DNA of 32,231 nt from Oscillospiraceae bacterium (lineage in GTDB: Bacteria > Bacillota > Clostridia > Oscillospirales > Oscillospiraceae), in NCBI GenBank assembly GCA_902779945.1, contig CACZDN010000024.1, forward strand, positions 1-32,231, in the 5' to 3' direction. The notes below the pieces were generated by a model. It saw only the letters and a program-made list of their open reading frames with translations. It ran no database searches and was not told the origin of the DNA. Each line of letters starts with the position of its first letter. Within the stretch, counting starts at the first letter, position 1. Of the stretch, positions 14,340 through 22,575 are shown piece after piece. A program made the translations under genes and the position numbers.

Positions 14340-14393
14340 TTGACGTTTTTCAAAACTGTGCTATGATGAGCTCACAAGCAAGCAAACGATTGC
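14340..14393 (+). promoter_or_regulatory. Promoter and operator of the aldolase-TRAP operon
   Basis: TTGACG (14340-14345), 16-bp spacer, TATGAT (14362-14367). The operator GCAAACGATTGC (14382-14393) starts 14 bp past the -10, at about +9, where a bound repressor would block the polymerase. It differs from the regulator's own operator at one base only. Confidence 0.75.
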
Positions 14394-14475
14394 AGATCGG
14401 GTGCACGGGCCCGTGCCTGATCTGCGAAAGCGGACAACAAAAATAATATGAACGACTGAAAAGGAGATTACGAGC

Positions 14476-15331
14476 ATGGCTAAGGTTAAGACTTTCAAGA
14501 CGATCTTCCCCGCTGTTTCCGTCCCCCTCAACGATGATTACTCCATCAACGAGAAAGAGTTCCGCGAATACCTCCGCTGGATCAAGACCTTCTACGGCAA
14601 GGGAATCGAAGGCCTCGTCTGCAACGGCCACACCGGCGAGATCACCGGCCTGAGCCGCGCCGAGCGCAAGAGAGTCACCGAGATCTGCGCCGAGGAGTGC
14701 GGCGACGTGATGACCATCATCTCCGGCGTCAACTGCGAGAACACCATCGAGTCCATCGAGATGGCCAAGGAAGCCAAGGAAGCCGGCGCTGACGGCATCC
14801 TGCTCATGCCTCCCCACATGTGGCTCCGCTTCGGTATGCACCCCGATGCCCCCTTCGAGTACATCAAGGACGTGGCTGAGGGCGCCGACATCGACATCAT
14901 CATCCACCTCTACCCCGCCACCTCCAAGGCCTTCTACCCGGTCGAGACCCTCATCAAGATGTGCAAGGAGATCGAGCATGTCAAGTGCATCAAGGTCGGC
15001 ACCCGCGTGACCGCCATCTACGAGCATGACGTCCGCCTCCTCCGCCAGGAGTGCCCCGACATCTCCCTCATCACCTGCCACGACGAGACCCTGTGCGTGA
15101 CCTGGTTCACCGGCATGGACGGCGCTCTGATCGGCTTCGCCGGCTGCGTGCCCGAGCTCATCTGCGGCGCTTGGGAAGTCTTCCGCAATCCCGACAAGCA
15201 CACCCTCAAGGAAGCCCAGGATTGGTCCAACCGCATCTACCACATCTCCCAGGCCATCTACGGCGGCGGCCAGCCCTCCGGGCCTCGAGCGCAGCCAGCT
15301 CCCCGCCGTCGACATGGAGCAGTTCAAGTAA
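14476..15331 (+). pseudogene. DHDPS/N-acetylneuraminate lyase-family aldolase with 3' deletion and frameshift
   Basis: The frame gives a class I aldolase of the DapA/NanA superfamily up to about residue 268. Catalytic residues are Y146 (HLYPATS) and Schiff-base lysine K173 (CIKVGT); the usual GTTGE motif reads GHTGE. After YGGGQPSG the frame departs from the family into an Arg/Pro-rich tail running to 15564. In the +1 frame from 15281 a family-like end appears (GLERSQLPAVDMEQFK, stop 15329-15331). About ten codons between the two also seem missing. So a small out-of-frame deletion near 15275-15283 is likely, real or from assembly. Family members cleave or make 2-keto acids. Its place before TRAP genes under LacI control points to catabolism of an imported acid rather than lysine synthesis. 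Confidence 0.8.
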
Positions 15332-15394
15332 TTCCAGGCCCGCAAAAACAAAATACCGCATCCCGCGAACACAGGCTGCGGCAAATTGACAACA

Positions 15395-15422
15395 GCTGCC
15401 CGGCCCGAACAGGTCGGGCAGC
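15395..15422 (+). other. Hairpin between aldolase and TAXI genes
   Basis: GCTGCCCG / CGGGCAGC, 8 bp with a 12-nt loop, lies in the 255-bp gap before the TAXI binding-protein gene. No T-run follows. It may stabilise or process the mRNA; nothing else is recognised in the gap. Confidence 0.4.
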
Positions 15423-15586
15423 CGTTGCGTTCAGAATGCGGCAAAGGTCCCCTTTGATTGAGCTTTCCTGCGCCGGATGTGCAGAACTTGCGGATGCTTT
15501 TCCGGGCATTTGCGTTTTGCCCCCGTTCGGTTTATTTTGTAAGCAACAGCTTTCGCTGACGTAAATTTTTTTCAGGAGGAATCACC

Positions 15587-16543
15587 ATGAAAAAACTGCT
15601 TGCTCTGCTTCTTGTTATGACCATGTTTGTTTCTCTCGGCGCCTCCGCTTTCGCGGGCGACATCCCCAAGTTCATGACCGTGGGTACCGGTTCCACCGGC
15701 GGCGCGTACTACCCCATCGGCGTAGCGATCGCCGAAGTGCTCACCAGCAAGCTCGGCACCCAGGCCACCGCTGAGGTCACCGGCGGCTCCCTCGACAACC
15801 TCCGCCTCATCAACGACGGCGACTGCGACCTCGGCATCGCCCAGGGCAACAACATGATGGATGCCTTCAACGGCACCGGCGACTATGTCGACAACGCCTA
15901 CGAGAACATCAACGCCATGTTCGGCGGCCTGTCCAAGGGCTACTTCCAGGTCGTTGTGCTCGAGAACTCCCCCATCCAGTCCATGGCCGACCTGAAGGGC
16001 AAGAAGGTCTGCATGGGCCCCGCCGGCAACGCCGCCATCATCCTCGCCAACCTCGTCTGGGGCAAGTACGGCTTCTCCACCGACGACATCAAGACCACCT
16101 ACGTCGCCTATGACGACGGCATCTCCCAGCTCGAGGACGGCAACGTCGACGCTGTCTACATCCAGACCGCCATTCCTGCCTCCGCCATCCAGCAGCTCGC
16201 CGCCGGCGGCAAGGGCTACCGTCTGCTCTCCGTGGACGAGGACATTGCCAAGGAGCTCTGCGACGAGTACGGCTACTTCGGCTACGGCACGATCGCGACC
16301 ACCGTGTATGACAACATGAAGGAAGAGGCCCACACCATGTACGTCTCCAACATGGTCGCCGTCCGCGCCGACCTGGACGAGGATCTGGTGTACGAAATGA
16401 CCAAGGCCATCTTCGAGAACCTCGACATCATCAAGTCCTCCCACAAGGCCGCCAGCGGTCTGACCCTTGAGAACGCCGTCCGCGTCTCCATCCCGATGCA
16501 CCCCGGCGCCGAGCGCTACTTCAAGGAAGTCGGCGCGATGTAA
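15587..16543 (+). CDS. TAXI-family TRAP transporter substrate-binding protein
   Basis: A 318-residue secreted binding protein. The signal peptide is MKKLLALLLVMTMFVSLGASAFA, with cleavage after AFA. The mature start FMTVGTGSTGGAYYPIGVAIAEVL carries the TAXI-family hallmark TGSTGGAYYP. The rest is the two-lobe fold with DLGIAQGN and DLKGKKVCMGPAGNAA. TAXI proteins capture organic acids or amino acids outside the membrane and deliver them to a fused TRAP permease, which is encoded 25 bp downstream. AGGAGG lies 8 nt before the ATG. The substrate is not evident; the linked aldolase suggests a keto acid or sugar acid. Confidence 0.93.
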   Translation: MKKLLALLLVMTMFVSLGASAFAGDIPKFMTVGTGSTGGAYYPIGVAIAEVLTSKLGTQATAEVTGGSLDNLRLINDGDCDLGIAQGNNMMDAFNGTGDYVDNAYENINAMFGGLSKGYFQVVVLENSPIQSMADLKGKKVCMGPAGNAAIILANLVWGKYGFSTDDIKTTYVAYDDGISQLEDGNVDAVYIQTAIPASAIQQLAAGGKGYRLLSVDEDIAKELCDEYGYFGYGTIATTVYDNMKEEAHTMYVSNMVAVRADLDEDLVYEMTKAIFENLDIIKSSHKAASGLTLENAVRVSIPMHPGAERYFKEVGAM

Positions 16544-16568
16544 TCCTCTGATCGGAGCATAGTAAGCT

Positions 16569-18458
16569 ATGGATAACACACTTGCTCAGGACATGACGAA
16601 GGACGACAAGATCCGGTCCTGGCTGTGCAGGATTATCTTCATCGCAACGTCATGCCTCTATCTCTACACCGCCGGCTTCGGCAGCATGGACGAGATGGTG
16701 CAGCGCTGCCTGCTGATCCTGGTCGCGGGCTTCGCGGTGTTCCTCACCAAGCCCTTCACGATCAAGGGCAAGCGCAACGCGGGGACCCGCGCGCTCGACT
16801 GGCTCTTCGCCGCCGCGATCATTGTGGTCTGCGTCTACATCATGGCCGTCTGGCCCGCGCGTTCCGTCACCACCAAGGCAAAGCCCCAGCTTGACAGCAT
16901 CATGGGCACCATCATGATCGTCGTCCTGCTGGTCGCCACCTACAAGACCACGGGCTGGCCGCTGGTCATCACCTGCTGCGTATTTCTGGCCTACGCCCTG
17001 CTGGGCCCGTACATGCCCGGCTTCCTCGCCCACCGCGGCTACACCTGGAAGCGCGTGGCGGAGACCATGTACGTCTCCACCCAGAGCATCTTCGGCGTCC
17101 CCGCCGGCATCGCGGCGACCTACATCGTCTGCTTTGTCATCTTCGGCTCCTTCCTGGAGACCTTCGGCGCCGGCCAGTGGTTCGTGGACATCGCCTTCGC
17201 GGGCGCCGGCCGCTTCCGCGGCGGCCCTGCCAAGACCGCGATCCTTTCCTCCGCCCTGATGGGCATGATCTCCGGCTCCCCGGCGGCGAACGTCGTCACC
17301 ACCGGCACCTTTACGATCCCGCTGATGAAGCGCATGGGCTTCAAGCCCCATGTGGCAGGCGCGGTGGAGGCAGTCGCCTCGACGGGCGGCATGTTCACCC
17401 CGCCGATCATGGGCGCGGCGGCCTTCATGATGGCGGAATTCCTGAACGTCAAGTATTCCACCGTCGCCGCCGCCGCGATCCTGCCCGCCGTGCTCTACTA
17501 CATCTCCGCTCTGCTGGTGGTGGACAGCATCTCCGTCAAGGAGCACCTGGTCGGCCTGCCGAGCAGCGAGCTGCCCTCCGTCAAGTCGGTGATGAAGGAG
17601 CGCGGACTGATGGGTCTGCCCATCCTCATGATCATCATCGTCATCCTCCTGGGCTGGAGCCCGATGAAGGCCGCCTTCTGGGCCACGCTCCTCACCCTGG
17701 CGCTCTCCTTCTTCTCCCCGGCGACGCGTCCGACCGTGGCGAAGTTCTTTGAGGCGCTGGAGAGCGGCACCAAGAGCGTCGTCGGCATCGCGATTTCCTG
17801 CGCGGCCGCCGGCATCATTGTCGGCATCCTGCAGCTGACCGGCCTTGCCACCCGCATGAGCGTCCAGCTCGTCAACCTCGCCAACGGCAACATCTACATC
17901 GCGGCGCTGCTGACGGCGATCATCACCATCATCCTGGGCTGCGGTATGCCGCCCACGCCGACCTACGTCATCCTGGCGACCTGCCTGGTCCGCCCGCTGA
18001 CCGAGATGGGCGCCTCCCCGCTGTCCGCGCACATGTTCATCTTCATGTTCGCCTGCGTCGGCGCGCTGACTCCCCCGGTCGCCATCACGGCCTACACCGC
18101 CGCGGCAATCGCGAAGTCCAACCCGAACCAGACAGGCTTCACGTCCTTCCGCATGGGCATCGTGGCCTACATCATCCCGTTCATCTTCCTGCTCAACCCG
18201 GCGATCCTGCTGGAGGGCGCGGGCATGGAGGTCGTGATCGCCTCGGTCACCGCCATCCTCGGCGTGTTTTGCCTGACCGGCGCCATCGAGGGCTACATGT
18301 TCAAGTACTGGAGCACCGTCTCCCGCGTAATGCTCGCGGTGGGCGCGCTCATGATGATGATCCCCGGCACAATGACCGACCTCATCGGTATCGGCCTTGC
18401 GGTCCTCGGCTTCATCCTCGACAAGCTGATCTTCAAGCCCCAGCCGAAGCAGGTTTGA
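16569..18458 (+). CDS. TRAP transporter fused permease (TAXI type)
   Basis: A 629-residue polytopic membrane protein combining the small (DctQ-like, about residues 20-130) and large (DctM-like, from about 150) membrane subunits, as in TAXI-type TRAP systems. The DctM part has GLGxP-like helices, ISGSPAANVVTTGTFTIP, and CGMPPTPTYVILA with the second substrate-site loop. It imports the ligand of the binding protein encoded 25 bp upstream, driven by an ion gradient (Na+ in studied members). The ribosome binding site is weak (GGAG 12 nt before the ATG), so translation may depend on the preceding gene. A terminator follows, so the operon ends here. Confidence 0.95.
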   Translation: MDNTLAQDMTKDDKIRSWLCRIIFIATSCLYLYTAGFGSMDEMVQRCLLILVAGFAVFLTKPFTIKGKRNAGTRALDWLFAAAIIVVCVYIMAVWPARSVTTKAKPQLDSIMGTIMIVVLLVATYKTTGWPLVITCCVFLAYALLGPYMPGFLAHRGYTWKRVAETMYVSTQSIFGVPAGIAATYIVCFVIFGSFLETFGAGQWFVDIAFAGAGRFRGGPAKTAILSSALMGMISGSPAANVVTTGTFTIPLMKRMGFKPHVAGAVEAVASTGGMFTPPIMGAAAFMMAEFLNVKYSTVAAAAILPAVLYYISALLVVDSISVKEHLVGLPSSELPSVKSVMKERGLMGLPILMIIIVILLGWSPMKAAFWATLLTLALSFFSPATRPTVAKFFEALESGTKSVVGIAISCAAAGIIVGILQLTGLATRMSVQLVNLANGNIYIAALLTAIITIILGCGMPPTPTYVILATCLVRPLTEMGASPLSAHMFIFMFACVGALTPPVAITAYTAAAIAKSNPNQTGFTSFRMGIVAYIIPFIFLLNPAILLEGAGMEVVIASVTAILGVFCLTGAIEGYMFKYWSTVSRVMLAVGALMMMIPGTMTDLIGIGLAVLGFILDKLIFKPQPKQV

Positions 18459-18512
18459 TAAATCCACAGCACAGACTGCAGGGGAGGGGCCTGCCCCTCC
18501 CGGCAGAATAAG

Positions 18513-18567
18513 AAACATACGGCGAAATCGCAGTTCAAATGATGACACGATTTCACCGTATGTTTTT
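18513..18567. terminator. Bidirectional terminator between TRAP permease and GDPD genes
   Basis: 18513-18530 pairs with 18548-18565 at 17 of 18 positions and is followed by TTTTT on the plus strand, with an A-rich flank on the other side. It lies between convergent operons. The core ATACGGCGAA resembles the terminator at 31097-31133. Confidence 0.85.
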
Positions 18568-18613
18568 CGTTATGCTTGACCAGCCGGGAAGAGCCGGCCC
18601 CTCCTGCGGTGAC

Positions 18614-19351
18614 CTATCGTTTCGCGGCGAGCCAGGCCATGGGGATGCTGGGGTAGTTGCTGAAAATGCCGTCCACGCCCCAGGCGTAGAGCCTTTCCAG
18701 CGCGTCCATGTCGTTGACGGTCCAGACGTTGATTTTGATCCCGTGGTCCTTGCAGTCCTTGACGTTCTCGTCGTTGAGACCCGCGACCGGCGGGTGGTAG
18801 CACTGGAAGCCCGCGGCTGCGCAGTAGGCCCCGGGGAAGACCTTGACGCCGCTCTCGTGCTCGACGAGCGCGCCGAGCTCCACATCGTCCGGGACAATGG
18901 CTTTCATGCGCGTCAAGGAGAAGTGGTTGAAGGACGAGAAGAGGACCTTCTTCTCGAGACCGTACTTCACGATCATGTCCCAGGTCTTCTCCTCAATGCC
19001 GGGATAATAGGTATTGTCGGTCTTGATCTCAATGTTGGTGACGATGGACTGTTCAGCGGCCCACTCGCAGTACTCCTCAAAGGCGGGGACCTTCTCGGGA
19101 CCGTGGCGGCCCGCCCAGAGCTTCGCGGCGTTCAGACGGCGCAGCTCCTCGAAGCGCAGGTCGCAGATGCGGCCCGTGCCGTCGGTGGTGCGGTCCACGC
19201 GCTCGTCATGGTGGACGACGAGGACGCCGTCCTTCGTGGCGTGTACGTCCAGCTCGATCCCGTCGGTCCCCACCTCGACCGCCTTGCGGAAGGAGAGCAT
19301 GGTATTCTCCGGGTATGCGCCGCTGTAGCCTCTGTGTGCAAATACTCTCAT
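18614..19351 (-). CDS. Glycerophosphodiester phosphodiesterase
   Basis: A 245-residue GDPD/UgpQ-family enzyme that hydrolyses glycerophosphodiesters to sn-glycerol 3-phosphate and an alcohol. The family signature is complete: FAHRGYSGAYPENT at the N-terminus (catalytic His, Arg; Glu of PENT), the metal ligands in IELDVHATKDG, and the second histidine in VVHHDE. Later conserved stretches are NIEIKT and NVWTVND. There is no signal peptide, so it is cytoplasmic. It starts 15 nt after the dctM stop, as the last gene of the TRAP operon, so the imported ligand may be a glycerophosphodiester or its breakdown may be co-regulated. AAAGGA precedes the ATG. Confidence 0.95.
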   Translation of the reverse strand: MRVFAHRGYSGAYPENTMLSFRKAVEVGTDGIELDVHATKDGVLVVHHDERVDRTTDGTGRICDLRFEELRRLNAAKLWAGRHGPEKVPAFEEYCEWAAEQSIVTNIEIKTDNTYYPGIEEKTWDMIVKYGLEKKVLFSSFNHFSLTRMKAIVPDDVELGALVEHESGVKVFPGAYCAAAGFQCYHPPVAGLNDENVKDCKDHGIKINVWTVNDMDALERLYAWGVDGIFSNYPSIPMAWLAAKR

Positions 19352-19366
19352 CTTGTCAATATCCTT

Positions 19367-20659
19367 TCACGAACCGAAAATAAGGCGCGGGAGCAGCAGG
19401 GAAATCTCGGGGATAAAGGTGACGAACAGCAGGCCGATGATCTCCGCGATGATGAAGGGAAAGCACTCCTTCACAAATTCGTTCAGCTTGCAGCCCGTGA
19501 TCGACATGCAGGTGAACATCATGGAGCCGAAGGGCGGCGTCAGACCGCCGATCATGATGTTGACGATGCACATGGCCCCGAAGTGGATCGGGTCAACGCC
19601 CAGCTTGGTGACCACCGGGATCAGCAGCGGCGCGACGATGATGAGCGCGGCGCCGCCTTCGAGAAACATGCCCATGATGAGCAGCAGCAGGTTCACCAGC
19701 AGCAGCATCAGCCACTTGTTCGACGTGACGTTCAGCAGCAGCGTGGTGATGTGCATGGGGATCATCTCCCAGGTCAGGTAGTAGCCGAAGACGTTGGCGG
19801 CCACGATGACCAGAATGACGGTGGCGGTGCCGTTGATGGTCTCGACAAAGATCCTGGGCAGGTGCTCCCACTTGAGGCCCTTGTAGATCACCGCGCCGAC
19901 AAAGAGGCAGTAGGCCACCGCGAAGGCGCCGGCCTCAGACGGAGTGAACAGGCCGATCCGGATGCCCAGCACGATGCCGAGCGGGAACAGCAGCGCCCAC
20001 AGGGAGTCGGCGCACTGGCGGGCGATCTCCTTCCCCGTGGCCTTCTTGTCGCGCGAGGGGGTGTAGCCGCGCTTGACGGCGATGAAGTGAACGCTCACCA
20101 TCAGGCAGGCGGCGATCACGAAGCCGGGCAGGTAGGCGGCGGCGAACATCTTCGCCACCGAGACCTTTGCCAGCAGCGCGTAGATGATGAGGTCGATGCC
20201 GGGCGGGATGATGGGCGTGACCGCCGAGGAGGCCGCCGTGATGGCGGCGGAGAAGCCCTTGGAGTAGCCGCGCTTTTCCATCTCGGGCACCAGCATCTTG
20301 CACTCCATGGCGGCGTCCGCGTTGGCGGAGCCGGACACGCCGCCCATCAGGCAGCTCAAAAGCACGTTGCTCTGCGCGAGACCGCCCTTCATATGGCCGG
20401 TCAGCACGTCGGCCATTTTCATGAGCTTGCCGCTGATGCCGGCGTAGTTCATGATGGAGCCCGCCATGACGAAAAAGGGGATCGCCAGCAGCGGGAAGGA
20501 CTGGGCGCTCGTGACGAATTTCTGGAAGATCAGGTCGACCGGGGAGTTGTGGTCGATCACGCTGAAGTAGAACAGGGCCGAGCCGATCAGCGCGAAGGCC
20601 ACCGGAAAGCCCGAGAAATACAGCACGAACGCGACGATGATGGGGATATATCCGATCAT
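19367..20659 (-). CDS. dctM: TRAP transporter large membrane subunit
   Basis: A 430-residue hydrophobic protein with about 12 membrane segments, typical DctM length. Family stretches visible are LLAIPFFVMAGSIMNYAGI, GGVSGSANADAAME and AAITAASSAVTPIIPPGIDLIIYA, and near the end the GGLTPPFGSMMF loop. It forms the ion-coupled translocation path with DctQ. The start has GAGGAGG 10 nt upstream, within the end of dctQ, from which it is separated by 4 bp. Substrate cannot be told from the membrane subunits. Confidence 0.95.
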   Translation of the reverse strand: MIGYIPIIVAFVLYFSGFPVAFALIGSALFYFSVIDHNSPVDLIFQKFVTSAQSFPLLAIPFFVMAGSIMNYAGISGKLMKMADVLTGHMKGGLAQSNVLLSCLMGGVSGSANADAAMECKMLVPEMEKRGYSKGFSAAITAASSAVTPIIPPGIDLIIYALLAKVSVAKMFAAAYLPGFVIAACLMVSVHFIAVKRGYTPSRDKKATGKEIARQCADSLWALLFPLGIVLGIRIGLFTPSEAGAFAVAYCLFVGAVIYKGLKWEHLPRIFVETINGTATVILVIVAANVFGYYLTWEMIPMHITTLLLNVTSNKWLMLLLVNLLLLIMGMFLEGGAALIIVAPLLIPVVTKLGVDPIHFGAMCIVNIMIGGLTPPFGSMMFTCMSITGCKLNEFVKECFPFIIAEIIGLLFVTFIPEISLLLPRLIFGS

Positions 20660-20663
20660 GCTC

Positions 20664-21173
20664 TCACACCTCCTCGTCGGGTCCGAGGACCCTGCCGTAC
20701 TGCTTGATGGATTTCCTGTCTTTCACAATAAATATGAAGGACCAGATCGACATATCCAGAAAGCTGAGCGCAAGGGAGGCGGACACCCAGGCGGAGGACA
20801 CGCCCAGGATCGCCGTCGGCTTGCGGTAGGAGCGCTTCAGATACACGATACTGAGATAGAACAGGAAGCAGCAAAGAAAGGCCATCAGCACGTCCACAGT
20901 GATCTTCACCGCGTTCTGCGCCCGCAGCGGCAGCCTGTTGACCAGAATGTCAACACCCACGTGCGCGCGCATCTTGTAGCAGGCCGCCGATCCGATGAAG
21001 GCCGTCCATACAAAGCAGCTCGTCGCCATTTCCTCTGCCCAGGGGATGCCGGTGCGGAACACATAGCGGGTCAGCACGTTGATGATGACCAGCACCAGCG
21101 TCACGATAAACAGCAGCGAGGCCACGATCTCCTCAATGTTTTCAAAGATAAATTTCGGCGTGATTTTTTTCAT
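20664..21173 (-). CDS. dctQ: TRAP transporter small membrane subunit
   Basis: A 169-residue protein with four predicted membrane helices: about 12-36, 47-65, 88-108 and 129-150. It has the conserved GIPWAEEMATSCFVWTAFIGSA segment of DctQ proteins. It supports DctM in the TRAP complex. GAGGTG precedes the ATG. It follows the binding-protein gene after 72 bp, in which a GC-rich hairpin occurs, a layout that favours higher binding-protein levels. Confidence 0.93.
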   Translation of the reverse strand: MKKITPKFIFENIEEIVASLLFIVTLVLVIINVLTRYVFRTGIPWAEEMATSCFVWTAFIGSAACYKMRAHVGVDILVNRLPLRAQNAVKITVDVLMAFLCCFLFYLSIVYLKRSYRKPTAILGVSSAWVSASLALSFLDMSIWSFIFIVKDRKSIKQYGRVLGPDEEV

Positions 21174-21200
21174 GGTTCACCTCGAAGCAAAACGGAAAAC

Positions 21201-21228
21201 GGGGAGTGAAGGGCTGCCTCCACTCCCC
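21201..21228 (-). other. Intercistronic hairpin between dctP and dctQ
   Basis: GGGGAGTG / CACTCCCC, 8 bp, 12-nt loop; on the minus strand followed by GTTTTCCGTTTT. This looks like a partial terminator or processing element that raises binding-protein mRNA over permease mRNA. Confidence 0.55.
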
Positions 21229-21245
21229 CTTACGTTTGTCAGGGA

Positions 21246-22247
21246 TTACTTTTCGGCCGCGTGGAACTCGGCGATCGCGGCGCGGAACTCGTCGTAGAGG
21301 CCCGGGGTGACGCCCTTCATGTTCTCATAGACCGGGGCGACGGCAGCCGCGAAGGCGTCGGTGTCGACCTCGTTGAAGGTGTGGCCGGTGGCCTCGAGCT
21401 TGGCCTTGGTCTCCTCATAGCTGCTGTTGATCTTCTCGATCATGCGCTGGGCGGAGGCGGTGAACTCCTCCTGGATGATGGTCTGGTACTCCTCGGGGAT
21501 GGTCTCCCAGACGTTCAGCGGGAAGTAGACGCCGCAGGTGCCGATGAAGTGGTTCGTCAGCGAGCCGACAGAGGCGACCTCGCCGGAGCCGTCGTTGAGG
21601 AAGTCGTCCATGGTGCCCTCCAGGCCGTCCACGACGCCCTGGGTCACGGCGGACAGAGTCTCATCCCAGCCGATGGGGACGGCATTGGCGCCCATGGCGT
21701 TGAGCGTATCGACAAAGAGCTGGGACTTGGGGACGCGGATCTTCATGCCCTTGAGATCGTCGGGCGTGTAGATCTCTTTATTGGTCTTCATGAAGCGGTA
21801 GCCGGAGAAGTAGTCGAGCGCCAGGACCTTGATGTTGTCGGCCTCGAGCTTCTTGACCATTTCCTTCACGGTGTCGGTGTTGATGAGGTATTCATACTCG
21901 TCGGAGGAGCTCGTCATCATCGGGCCGACGAGGACGTTGAAGTCGGGCACGTAGTCTGCGATGTAGGACGGGTCCTCAACAGAGATGAAGTTTGCGCCGC
22001 TGGCGACCTGCTCAAGGCCGTCCTTGTAGGTCGGGAGCTGGCTGCTGTGGAAGACCTGGATGTCGATGGCGCCGCCGGTCTTCTCACGGATGTTGTCAGC
22101 CGCCTCCTGGATGGAGATGGCGAGCTGCTCGGTCGGGCCGAAGACGTGGCTGAGCCGCATCGTCAGCTTGTAGTCCGCGCTGGCGGACATGGCGCAGAAG
22201 CTGAATACCAAGCAGAGGGCGAGGAAGAGCGCAAGTGTTTTTTTCAT
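21246..22247 (-). CDS. dctP: TRAP transporter substrate-binding protein (DctP family)
   Basis: A 333-residue secreted protein. The signal peptide is MKKTLALFLALCLVFSFCAMSASA; the Cys is not in a good lipobox. The mature part begins DYKLTMRLSHVFGPTEQLA and carries the DctP-type segments FHSSQLPTYKDGLEQVASG and DDLKGMKIRVPKSQLF. The Arg of KIRVP is the family's carboxylate-binding residue, so the ligand is probably an acid. It is the first gene of the dctPQM-GDPD operon, with AAAGGAG 10 nt before the ATG. A near-consensus promoter and a leader hairpin precede it. Confidence 0.95.
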   Translation of the reverse strand: MKKTLALFLALCLVFSFCAMSASADYKLTMRLSHVFGPTEQLAISIQEAADNIREKTGGAIDIQVFHSSQLPTYKDGLEQVASGANFISVEDPSYIADYVPDFNVLVGPMMTSSSDEYEYLINTDTVKEMVKKLEADNIKVLALDYFSGYRFMKTNKEIYTPDDLKGMKIRVPKSQLFVDTLNAMGANAVPIGWDETLSAVTQGVVDGLEGTMDDFLNDGSGEVASVGSLTNHFIGTCGVYFPLNVWETIPEEYQTIIQEEFTASAQRMIEKINSSYEETKAKLEATGHTFNEVDTDAFAAAVAPVYENMKGVTPGLYDEFRAAIAEFHAAEK

Positions 22248-22292
22248 GACCGGATTCTCCTTTTTGAATTATTTTCCGTTTTCGGCCGTCCG

Positions 22293-22327
22293 AATCCCCC
22301 GCTCCGACAGACGCAAGGCGGGGGATT
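22293..22327 (-). other. Hairpin in the dctP leader
   Basis: AATCCCCCGC / GCGGGGGATT, a 10-bp perfect stem with a 15-nt loop, forms early in the roughly 100-nt dctP leader. No T-tract follows. It could stabilise the 5' end or bind a regulator. Confidence 0.5.
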
Positions 22328-22352
22328 GTGAACAAACCTTTAAGGCATCTTT

Positions 22353-22381
22353 ACTTTACCGCAATGTCAGGGTTTTGTCAA
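22353..22381 (-). promoter_or_regulatory. Promoter of dctPQM-GDPD operon
   Basis: TTGACA (22376-22381), 17-bp spacer and TAAAGT (22353-22358) on the minus strand; predicted start near 22346. Confidence 0.75.
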
Positions 22382-22575
22382 TGCTTACCGAAGAGACCGG
22401 CACTTTTTTGGCTTCTTTCATAAAAACTGCACAGTCATTTTGGATAATTCTCGCGGCGCGGGAGCAGGGAAAAGGGCAAAACGCCGCTCTCCGCGCCGAT
22501 GATTGAATATTTCCGCACGAATCGGGGAATACTCCCGCGTGAAAGAAAAAGCTTTGTGCGGGAGGATCGTGAAAA

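Noticed and set aside
15332-15564. Long C-terminal extension of the aldolase
   Set aside because: Composition is unlike the family, and a family-like ending with stop exists in the +1 frame, so the extension is read as a frameshift product.
16650-18548. 632-codon minus-strand open frame
   Set aside because: Antisense shadow of the TRAP fused permease, with repetitive Asp/His/Arg/Gly content.
18539-20707. 722-codon plus-strand open frame
   Set aside because: It lies antisense to GDPD and dctM, has a His/Asp/Arg-biased composition typical of the complement of high-GC genes, and no ribosome site or domain.
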